Source of the DNA: Moniliella sp. 'wahieum'
Lineage: Eukaryota > Basidiomycota > Moniliellomycetes > Moniliellales > Moniliellaceae
DNA: 64,000 bases
NCBI GenBank assembly: GCA_003971905.1
Contig: RSEE01000034.1
Span: forward strand, 248,001 to 312,000
Direction: 5' to 3'
Positions within the stretch are counted from its first letter, which is position 1, and every line of letters starts with the position of its first letter. The notes under the pieces are model-generated. The model made no database searches and was not told the origin of the DNA. It saw only the letters and a list, made by a program, of their open reading frames with translations. Below are positions 46,801-56,251 of the stretch, one piece after another. Made by a program: the position numbers and the translations under genes.

Positions 46801-47670
46801 TACCCCACCCCACCCCCACACGGGCGCCTGGCCAGACCAAACCACCCGCACGCAGTGCCCCCGCGAAAGAAACCCGTGGCGGTCCATTATGCTCGGAAGC
46901 TTGCGGCTTGGCAGCGTAGGGTGCCCAAACCAAACCCCAAATCATCCAAACCTAGATCCATCCCATTTCAAACCCAGACCCCTCCGACTCACTCGCCAAA
47001 CGAAACCATCACCCACCACCACCGCAGCCGCACCACGCCGACTTTTTCGTGCTACGTACCTGGGCACACTGCGACCCTGCCCGCGGGCCCCTCTGCTACA
47101 TGCTACCCCAGGCCCCAGGCTGCTCCCGAGCACTTGTCGGCTCCACCCACGCGATCCGCCAGCGCTCGAGTTCGCAGCTCTCCGGCCTTTCTCTCGGAGG
47201 TTGGCTAGGCTCCCGCAGCACGCTCTAGATCGCCGCCAGCCGCCCGCTCCGGCCGCCCCCGGCCGCGGCGGGCCACCCCAACCGTTCATCCATCAAACAT
47301 CAGGCTTCACGTCCTTAGGTCTGCCTCAGGCCTTACTGGTCGCTATTAGTTACTAGTTACAAACTAGTTACCCGCCCGATCACCGAGGTGTGCCGGTGTA
47401 GTGCCCTGTCGTGCCTTGCTCGGTGCCTCGAGCAACTGGAACGCAATGCATAATGCGCAATGGGTGACCATCGATCATTGACCACACTCTCACGCCGCCG
47501 GCCATCTGCATCGAGCATCCCCCCTCCCATCTCACACAACTCTCCCCGCACATTCGCGCCATCCCATACGCCACCCATCACACGCTGCTTTTTGTCCCAC
47601 CGACCGTCTTGCATCCCAGCCCATCCAGCCCATCCCCGTGGGGTATCTCATCCATCTCAGATCTCATTCG

Positions 47671-47697
47671 TATTCAGTACTCAGTACTCAGTATTCA
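47671..47697 (+). repeat. tandem CAGTACT/CAGTATT array
   Basis: Three overlapping copies of TTCAGTACTCAGTACTCAGT. This is the densest instance of the motif seen singly in many promoters of this window. Confidence 0.85.
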
Positions 47698-48834
47698 TCA
47701 TTCTCGGTCGCTCCAGAGGTGCACATCGCGATACGAGCATCGCTATGAGGAGCATCGCACAGCAGCCCTCTCGTCCGATGGCCGATCGTCGTAGCGCGTA
47801 GTAGCATGGAACATGGCGCCCGCTGCGTCTCAGCCTCTCCGCGGTCTCGGCCGCACTGGTACCTGCACCCCCTCATCGAAGCCTAGTCATCGAGTCACTA
47901 GTCATTGGCCTCTCGTGCCGCTCGTGCCTTTGATCTCGTATCGGAGCAGGCTGAGGCTGTCGGGGCTCTTTTCGGCAGTCGGACAATTCCGCACCCTCCG
48001 CTCCTGTGCGGGGGGCAGAAAAAAAATAGGTATAACCGATTCGATCCAAATAAAGCTCGCGAAAAAAGCCACACAACTACAGCACACTGTGCCAGTCTAC
48101 TCTCCGGGTCTGTCCTTGTGGCCGTTACGCGCGTGATGTCCCGACTGGGTGTGCTCCTCGCTGCCAGCCTCTAGGAGAAGATGGGAGACCCTCGACGTTG
48201 AAGCTTAGCGCTTAGCGCTTACCGCGTAACACTTTTCAGATCTCTTCACATGCTCACATCTCATCTCCTCCTATGTGCATTGTGTTACATCAAAAAAGGG
48301 CTAAAGGCCGAAAGCCTAAAAGGACCATCAAGCTGAGCCTCAGCGCTCAGGCTGAGCTCAGCTGAGCCGCTCATCAAGCATGGCGCGGTACATCACTACG
48401 CTTTGCACATCGATTCTTCTCTCCTCGGTCCACTCTTCTTCGCTTTCACCTTTTTGTCGGCAGTTTTATTTTTTTCTCTGTCCTCCCATGCCTCGTTGTC
48501 GAGAAGCAACAACTCTGCAATGCTACCACATTCAGATATTCAGGTGTCCCCTCCACGTCGCCTGGATCACAGTAAGTAGTACTAGCTGAATGGTCTGAAT
48601 GATCTGAATCGGCCGTAGGCACTTTTTGGGTGTGGCTGAGTTTTTGTACTACTGATCACGCGGATCACGTTGAACACGTTGAACGTTCATCAGCAGTTGA
48701 ACCTTAAAGCTTAATCACTGTGGCCTATGGATCGATGCGGCCGAGTAACCTTCCGTCGGAGAGAACTGGAACATAATAAAGGCCCAATTGTACGTGGTAA
48801 CCGGTAACAGGTAATGAGAACGCTTATCGATTAC

Positions 48835-49735
48835 TGTTGGGACCCGTGGTCCCGTACATAGGCCAAGGCGCCTTAGGCCTTATCACCCTTTGCCCCTCAT
48901 TTGACTTCCGAAGCCTCCACGTGTATACTCAGGCTTGTTGAACCCCTGTCCCTCTAGGTGTGGCATAAGGCTTAGACCTAGCCACCATCGCCGCGATTGC
49001 ATTGTTCTACTACATTTCCAGAGGTTCAACGTTCATCGCCCAACCCCTTGGGTTCCTCCGATCTTACAATTACTGTGAACGAAGAGCGACGAATGAATGA
49101 TGCTAAAGGTATAAAAGGTCTAAGATCTAATACCTAAGGAAAGAGACCAACCACACGTCTTTCTCGAGGTTACCGTTTAACATGTTTTGAGCCTCTCGTG
49201 TGGTCGATGATCAAAATGTTCCACGTCCATGTTCAGGGCTCATTGAGCGCTCAGGTGAACATGGAGACTCAACGGTCAGCACTCACAACACTCTCTCACA
49301 GATCCCAATTGGCAACGCTCAACGTGTGGAGTTTTCAGGGGACTGGGGAGCTCTTAGCCATGAGGTTCAGTGACAAGAGACCCTAGAGCGCATACAAAGA
49401 GGCGAGAGAACTCTCATGCCTTCTCGCCGCACATTATGTGTCTCCTATTATATGCCACCGATCGATATATAATCTACAGGTATGGGGCCAGGATTCAAGT
49501 TATAAGACAAGCTTGATCGTCGATAGAGGTCTCCTCACTTGTAGTGACTAGAGCTTTCTAGCGTTCATTTGCCTCTCTGTGCCTCTGATGCCTTCTTCTC
49601 ATACAGCCAGGCCATTTATAGAGTACTTTTCTGGATTGGTCATTGCTGCGGAGGAGGGGAAGGGAGCGTAAAATACCTCGCTTCATTTCCTGCTATACTT
49701 GCTGCTTAGGAGGCAAACATTCCTAATACATAACA
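48835..49735 (+). mobile_element. probable solo copia-type LTR beside tRNA-Val
   Basis: Begins TGTTGGGACCCGTGGTCCC at 48835 and can end ...AATACATAACA at 49735 (TGTT/AACA ends). Inside are a TATA box (GGTATAAAAGGTC near 49109) and a CT-rich leader, as in LTR promoters. It ends 28 bp before the tRNA, a favoured insertion position for several LTR families. No target duplication is visible and there is no second copy here, so the call is tentative. Confidence 0.42.
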
Positions 49736-49763
49736 CTTCACCACCTGTAACTCCGATATGAAA

Positions 49764-49863
49764 GGTCGGATGGTCTAGCTGGTCATGACGTACGCTTCAC
49801 ATCCTGGAGCTTCAGGTCTCATTGAGACGCGTAAGGTCCCCGGTTCGATCCCGGGTTCGATCA
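49764..49863 (+). tRNA. tRNA-Val (anticodon CAC) with 26-bp intron
   Basis: Acceptor GGTCGGA pairs with TTCGATC (two G-U pairs). Anticodon stem TACGC/GCGTA encloses loop TTCACA-C with anticodon CAC. T-arm is CCCGG-TTCGATC-CCGGG. The intron is 49802-49827, inserted after position 37 as in standard nuclear tRNA introns. A TTTTT terminator follows at 49865-49869. Confidence 0.92.
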
Positions 49864-51522
49864 CTTTTTGGGTTGTATTTCTTCGATCTTTCCTCCCTCC
49901 CTTACCCTGTTGATGAGGGCCTAAGAGGCCTCATCTGACGCCTAACCAGCCCCACCTCTTGGGCCTAATAGACTGATGCGACTACATACGTGGCTTAATA
50001 GTACTCGTGTGTCCGATGGATGCGCTGAAAGAAACTGTGCCCAACCCGGAGGGGAGGCGCGCGCGGGGGGGGCTGCGGGGTGCACAAAAAAAAGACACGA
50101 CACAGTGGTGGACGCAGCTTCCCACTCCACCGTGCTTCAGGCCTAATACAGCCTGGAATCCTTCTCGGCTCTCGTTTATCTTCCTTCCGTTTGCGGTAGC
50201 TTTGTCCAATTAACCCACTATACGACCCTGTGTGACGGGGTTGCTCGCTTCCCAGACGGAGACCTTCCCTGACCATCGGGACAAGACTCACGGAGGACTG
50301 AACGTGTTTCAGATCCAAAGTCCAAGGAACACTGGCGTGAACGTTAGGGAGTTGTGAGTAGTACTTTACGTGTCGGGCAGAGCCAGGAAGCGTCCGCGGG
50401 GAGGTTGCACGTTTTAGGGGGCGGACGAGAAAGCGGGGAGTCCCGATGGGGGAGGGAGGGCAAGCGAGCTGATCTGAAAGATGGTTCTTCTAGAGAGGAG
50501 TTTGCCTAGAAGAAGGATGAAGGGGAAAGGAATGGTGGGCGGCTTCAGTCATCACAATTGGATCTAAGAACAGGTAGGTTTTATAGAAGAGAAATGGAAC
50601 AAGCGGAAGACCACAACAGGTCTCTACAGCAAAAAGGGGAGACGGGTCAAAGGGAAGAAGTGAGTACCAGGAGCGAGAGACACGAGGTGAGAGACGAGAG
50701 GAGGGTCAAGGACAAAGCGGACCCGAGACGAGAAACGAGGCGAGAGCGCGAGTCGAATTCATGTGTATAGTGTTTTGGATTTTAGACGAGCGCAAGCGGA
50801 GAGAAGAGACGATTTGTTATCGATTTGTAGATGGGCTGAGAATCCGAGTCACGAGAGCGAAGGATAGCAAACTTGAATAGTGATCTAGTGATAAGAAGAG
50901 AAGCCGCGAAGCAAGAGCGACGATGAAGAAGTGGAGGTGGCGCGACTTAACCGTCGCTCCGTGACACTGTGGGACTATCTTCCAACATGCTCTTATTCGT
51001 TCCCCCTCCCCTCCCCTATCTCGGCTTAAAGGGTGAAATATGGGTCTCGATCTTTCGCCGGAACTCGAGGTAAGAGTCCTGTTATGGTGAAGGTTCACAT
51101 TGTGAGAAGAGGCCTACAGCATCTTGGTCCCCTACTCGTTTCTTTTCTCGTCGTCTATCTCCTGCACGGTTTTGACCACCTAATTATGGGACGAGTTGTC
51201 TTATTTCAGGTGTCAATGCGGAGAAGAGAAACATGGTAGGAGACAAACATGGAAGCAGAAGAGCGTAAGGGCGAGAGAATCATGGGGAAGGAAGCATGCG
51301 GGAGTACAAGTAATGAGGAAGAGAAGAAGAGCCAGCAATGGCACACACACAACAAAAAAGAAAGACTGGTAGCACACGGACGGGTCCTATTACCGCTTGG
51401 GAGGACCTAACGGGGATGAGAGCAACGCCCCACCCTCCCCCTTCTCTCATACACACAGGGGCAATCGACCCGATCCGCGTGCTACAAGCCAAACCAGAAG
51501 CAGCTGGGCCAAAGCATTACCC

Positions 51523-51862
51523 TCATTCGCGGTGGTACTGCTTGTCAAAGTCTTGCTGGGTTGAGACAAATGGGGTCAGCTGTGTGCGCCTGTTGAGAAG
51601 GGGGGAGGGGGGAGGGGGGAGGGGAAGAGACGCACATTGACCGTCATGAGTTTGGTGTTGGTGCCGTCCTGGATCTTGAGGTAGGGCGGGGTGGTGTGGG
51701 GCTTCCATTCGACGTTGGAGCTGTGGGCCGAGTACCACATGAACCAGCCAGCGCCGGCGAGGGTGGTCGTCGTCAGCGCCAGGATGGGCACCGCGTCGGG
51801 CTGAACCAGTAGCGGAAGAAGGTGGCCTTGGCGGCACGCGGGGCACGGAGGTAGGCGGGCAT
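51523..51862 (-). CDS. NDUFA4/MLRQ-like mitochondrial inner-membrane subunit
   Basis: A small respiratory-chain protein of about 85 residues. It reads MPAYLRAPRAAKATFFRYW, then QPDAVPILALTTTTLAGAGWFMWY (single membrane span), then VEWKPHTTPPYLKIQDGTNTKLMTVN and, after an intron at 51556-51635 (80 bp, GTGCGT donor, CCCAG acceptor), QDFDKQYHRE with stop 51523-51525. The pattern N-terminal amphipathic helix, PDAVPI span, W..P, TKLMTVNQ.F.K matches fungal NDUFA4/MLRQ-like subunits, associated with complex I or IV. One base is missing in the span start (GGTTCAG, about 51810). A TATATATA box lies at 51923-51930, about 60 bp upstream of the ATG at 51862. Confidence 0.78.
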
Positions 51863-52394
51863 GGCAATCGTGTGGGGGCAGTGGGTGGGGGTGTGCGGGT
51901 GTGGGGTGGGGCACCAAGGGGGTATATATACCTGGCTGGGACGGGACGTGCACGGCGGGGTGCTGAGGAGGCGGTGAGGGTATAACCAGGTGACTCGGAC
52001 TGGGCGTCTGGATCTCAGCCGCAGATAGGTTGGGTAAAAACGCGCCCGTGGGAGGTGCTTTGGATTGCGAATGAGTAATCAACGCCACTAACCCCGCTGT
52101 GGGGCAGCCCTCAGACCACCTGTCCCCGCACAGACCACGCAGGCGCCATGGATTCCGGCGCAGTGCGCCTCAGCCCCTCTCAGCCCCTCTCAGCGCCTCC
52201 TCAGCAGCCCCCAGCCTGCCATCCTCCTCGCCTGCTCCCTTGAAGCTTCACATGGCCATCCCTCCGGCGCACGTGACCACGTGACCCAGCCCCCACCCCA
52301 CACGTGACCCCCCATATGTGCGGTGGAAAGAGCAGCTCAGCACGCGCTCAGCCCGCTGTCGACGGCGAGAAGCGCAGGCCAGGACAGAAGAAGC
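51863..52394. promoter_or_regulatory. divergent promoter between NDUFA4-like and synaptojanin-type genes
   Basis: About 530 bp. It holds the TATATATA element (51923-51930) for the minus gene and three CACGTGACC-type words at 52270-52312 on the plus side, upstream of the ATG at 52395. Confidence 0.5.
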
Positions 52395-55300
52395 ATGCGC
52401 TTCCACCTCTACCGCCGCTCCTCGCCCGCCGCCCTCGCCCTCGCGCCCGTCCCCGCCGCCCCCGACGCCTCCGACCCCACCCCCGCCCTCCTCCTCTCGG
52501 CGCCCAGCCCCTCGCCCTCCACGGCGCCCGCCCGCGTCCACGCCACCCCTCCAGCCCGCGCACACGGTCACTGCCGCCCCTGCGGCGCATCACCACCGCC
52601 CCCGTCTTTGGCTGCCTCGGCCTGCTCCAGGTCAGCGACCATGTGTACCTTGCCATCGCAACCCATGCCTCGGCCCTCGGCTGCGTCCGCCCGGGCGAAC
52701 CCGTCCTGCGCCTCCAACACCTCCACTTCTTTGCCCTCGACCAGCCACGTGGGACACGGCCGCCGCCTCCGCCTCTGGCGTCGAGCACCCCTGTGCCGAT
52801 GTGCGTCGCCTGCTGAGCGATGGCACCTTTTATTTTGCTCCCCCCGAGAATCCCTGGGACCTGTCGCGCCATATGGCCGCCCGATGCTCCTCCGCCGCCG
52901 GCAGCGCCTCCCCGCCTCCTCCCTCCACGATCGGCACATACGACGAGGAATTCATTTGGAACGCGACCTTGCTCGCGCCTCTGCGGGACGGGCTTTCGCT
53001 CTGGCTGCCTTCCCACCTCCACGGCTCGGTCTCGGCGTTTCTCCTCCCGCTGATGCGTGGCTGCATCGCCTTGATCCACCCCCCCCCCCCCGCCGGTAGG
53101 CGGCTCGCCCGCGATGCACCTTGCCGTCATCACCCGCGTCGGATGCAGTCGGACCAACAGCGAGCTTCGTGATCGCGGGCTGGACGACGCCGGGCATGTC
53201 GCTTGCTTTGCTGAGGTTGGTTCCCTTCCCTCCCCCCCAAATAGGAACGGATGAATCACAGAGCTAACTCCCCCTTTTCCCCTCTTGTTTCTTTTCCTTC
53301 TACCAACTTTTTCTTTTCCTTTCGACCAATCGATCGCACCCCCCCCCCCGTGTCCCCTGCTCTCCAGACCGAAACACTTTTCTGGCTGGGTGGGATTACC
53401 TTTAGTCACGTCCAGGTACGCGGGTCGGTGCCTGTATTTTGGGAAGAACAAGCGAATGTGGCCGCGCTCCGGACGGCGACGCGGGTGGTCCATACGCGTT
53501 CGCCGGGGATGACACACGATGCGTTTGCTCGTCATTGGGCCCGGTTGGTGCTGCGGTACGGTGGGGTGAGGAGTCTGTCGTTGTTGGCGCTTCGACGGGC
53601 AGAGCGGGAACGTACGTTGGGCTTTGCGTACCGCCACCACCTGGCCACCACATCGGCGGGGGACGTTCGCGCGGCCGCGTTGGGCTATTGCGTGCGAACC
53701 CAGTCAAGGGGGAGATGCGCAGGACGTATGGTCTCCTGGCACGGGCGGGTCACTTGGACTGCCCTCCTGAAGGGATTGAGTGGGACTTGGATGCTGTCTT
53801 GGACCGGATGGGCGGTGGAGGGGGGGTGTACCCGGGCCTGGGGCACAGGCACAAGGGCCAAGACAAGGACAAGCGCAAGGCCAAGGCCGAGCACAAGGGC
53901 CGGACCAAGGGGTGCTACAGAGCGCACTACAACGAACCCCGTTTCTGGCCCGTACCGCGCTCGAGTTTGGCTGGACCGTGGTGGACGCCGAGGGTAAGGT
54001 GCGTGTAGCGCAACAAGGTGTGGTGCGCACACAATGTTTCGACTGTCTGTCCCGAACCACGCTTGTGCAATCCCATTTGGCGCACGGTGCGTTGTTTGGG
54101 TACGTGGTGCGTGTTGCTACCGGCGCCCCGAATGGGCCCAACAAACTGTTTCGTCCGTTTGCCTCTCCTTCCCACCCGCTCTTTCGTTCGCTCGCTCGGC
54201 TCTGGGCTCAGACCGGCGACGCATTGGCCCTGGTCCTCAGGAGCGACCCGACGGCTTCCGCCACAGCCACTTTCGCTGCACCAGCACCTGCTCCTGCGCC
54301 TGGCCCGCCCATGTCCCGCTCCACCCCCCCCGCCAAGCCTCCCCCACTCGTTCGTCCTCCTGGTCGAGCCTGGTGGGTTCGGTGGTCCAGTCTCTCTCTC
54401 GCACCTACACCTCCACCTTCCACTCGGCACCGCGGTTGAGTCCGCGAACCCACGGAGAGGATCTCTTGCTGGGTCGCACGCCTGCGCAAGTGCGTCGCTG
54501 GACCCAGTTGCAGCAACAGAGTTTCGGGTTGGATTCCTTTTTGTCCCTGGACGTTACTTTTGATCCTTCTCTCGATCTCGATCTTGATCCCGGTGCTAGC
54601 CCCAACGCCAACGTGGACGCGAACGTTAACGCCAATGCCAATGGTAGTCTCAATTCTTACGTGCCTTCTACCGCCGAAGGGGCCATCAATGGGGCCGCCA
54701 TTGTCGACCTACCCGATCAACAACCCCTTCGACCGCCGTTGGCGCCCCGCGCCCGCCCTTGCCTCCGTCCCATCCTACCTCCAAAGAGGCAATGCGAACG
54801 GCGCTGCATGCGGCCCAAGGGGAATTTACCTCGTCCGTCCCCATCTCCATTTTAATGGGTACCTTCAACGTGGCTGCGCGGACGCCGACGATGGCACCGG
54901 GATGGGAGCAAGGGCTGGCCGACTGGCTCGGGCCTGCCAGCCACGGTGCAGGTGCAGGCCCAGACCTAACCAGCCAAAACGGGCACGGGGGGCAAGGTGC
55001 GCCGCAGCTGGTTGTGATTGGGTTCCAAGAACTGGTACCGCTCACGGCGTCCAACGTGCTCCTGTCGGACGAGCGACAACGGCAGGAGTGGGAGCAAGCG
55101 GTGCTTGTGACCCTAGAGCGGGTGTACGATACAGATGGAGCGGCGTACCATCTGCTGCGGTCGGACCAGCTGGTGGGGCTCGGCGTGCTGGTGATTGTGC
55201 ACCGCGATCTGCTGGGGGAGGTACGGGCGGTGGAGACAGACCGGAAGAAAACTGGGTGGGGGGGGATGAGCGGGAACAAAGGCGCGGTGGGGGTGCATCT

Positions 55301-55805
55301 TGTGGTGGGTGGGCAGAGTGTGTGTGTAGTGGTGGCGCACTTGGCGGCGGGCCAAGACCAAGTGGCGGAGCGCGAGGCGGATTACCAGGCGATCGAGCAA
55401 GGGCTGTACTTTGGGCACGGATGGACCGTGGCCGAGCACGATGTGCAGCTGTGGATGGGCGACCTCAACTTCCGCATCGACCTGCCCGGGGACCAAGTGC
55501 GCGATCTGGTGGCGAGTGAGGCATGGGACGTGCTGTACGCGGCGGACCAGCTCGTGCAGAGCCAGCAGAGGGGGCGCGCCTTGGCCCACCTGCTCGAACT
55601 GCCTCTTGGGTTTGCGCCCACGTACAAGTACGATCTGGGCAGCACCAGCTACGACACGTCCGACAAGGCGCGCACGCCGGCCTGGACCGACCGGATCCTG
55701 TTCCTGCCTGTGCATGCGCGCTGGACCCAGACGAGCTACACGAGTGCGCACGCGTGCTTCGTGTCGGACCACCGGCCCGTGGCGCGCGCTTTGGCACGCA
55801 CCTGA
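52395..55805 (+). CDS. synaptojanin-type phosphatase: Sac domain + inositol 5-phosphatase
   Basis: Phosphoinositide phosphatase acting on PI(4,5)P2 at endocytic sites in known members (yeast Inp51/52/53). The Sac domain runs from FGCLGLLQVSDHVYLAIAT (52608-52680), DGTFYFAPPENPWDLS (52818-52865) and YDEEFIWNATLL to LAVITRVGCSRTNSELRDRG. After an intron at 53216-53367, TLFWLGGITFSHVQVRGS-PVFWEEQ follows, then the CX5R site CFDCLSR at 54035-54055. The 5-phosphatase domain (54850-55800) is complete: GTFNVAART, GFQELVPLTASN, GWGGMSGNKGAVGVHL, WMGDLNFRID, PTYKYDLGSTSYDTSDKAR.PAWTDRILF, SDHRPVARAL. The linker carries Lys/Asp-rich and Asn/Ala/Asp-rich repeats. A frame shift near 55800 may extend the C-terminus to 55933 (LTVDTASAHLDTLLRLAQ). 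Several other single-base breaks occur in the Sac part. Confidence 0.92.
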
Positions 55806-56251
55806 CCGTCGACACGGCGAGCGCGCACCTGGACACGCTGCTGCGCCTCGCCCAGCGCATGGCGCCGTCGTTTGCGCGTGCGTTCTGTGCGCTGCATGCG
55901 CTGCCTGCGCCCGACGCGAGCGGCCGCGCGTGAGGCCAGCGGCGTCTGGCGGCGGTGGGGGCGATGCGCCCAATCAATCAATCAATCCATGCTTGCTCTG
56001 CTCGTGTGAGGAGGGCGTGGGGCTCTCCCTGCCTGTTGGTATAATGACACTGCTGGTAAATGACAGTAACCGCCGCTTTCCGCTCCTCGAGCCCCCATAG
56101 GGAATTCCGCCGCCGCTGAGGTAAGCATGCCCTGATGCGGCCGGGCGGAGGGGCCATCCGTCGGCGCGAACGCCACCACCGCCGCCGGCACTGACGACGA
56201 CGACGACGAGGTTGCTGCTGTCCGGCTGCGTCTAGTCTGTGCCCTGCGCGC

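Larger units (their letters stand above)
46130..51522. other. 5.4-kb gene desert
   Basis: Only the tRNA-Val and a probable LTR are supported. It contains short-word repeats (CTTGCCTGT and TCTGCCGTG arrays at 46733-46800), an ATTCAGTACTCAGTACTCAGTATTC array at 47671-47697, palindrome-rich text CTGAGCCTCAGCGCTCAGGC near 48335, TCAACGTTGA-like words near 46275, and a purine-rich strand at 50560-50780. Possibly old transposon remains; no domain can be read. Confidence 0.5.

Noticed and set aside
46641..47208. 92- and 184-codon frames over the TGTCTGCCG/CTTGCCTGT repeats
   Set aside because: Frames owe their length to the 9-bp tandem repeats; no domain.
50558..50770. Charged 70-codon frame
   Set aside because: Reflects the purine-rich strand (GAG/AGA codons), with no start context or similarity.
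53090..53370. Possible break between two separate genes at the poly-C tract and TTTCTTTTC sequence
   Set aside because: A normal intron (53216-53367) joins FAE to TETLFWLGG exactly as in the Sac family, so it is one gene.
52348..53640. 430-codon minus-strand open frame
   Set aside because: Antisense to the Sac domain gene, crosses its intron, and has only low-complexity Gly/Arg text.
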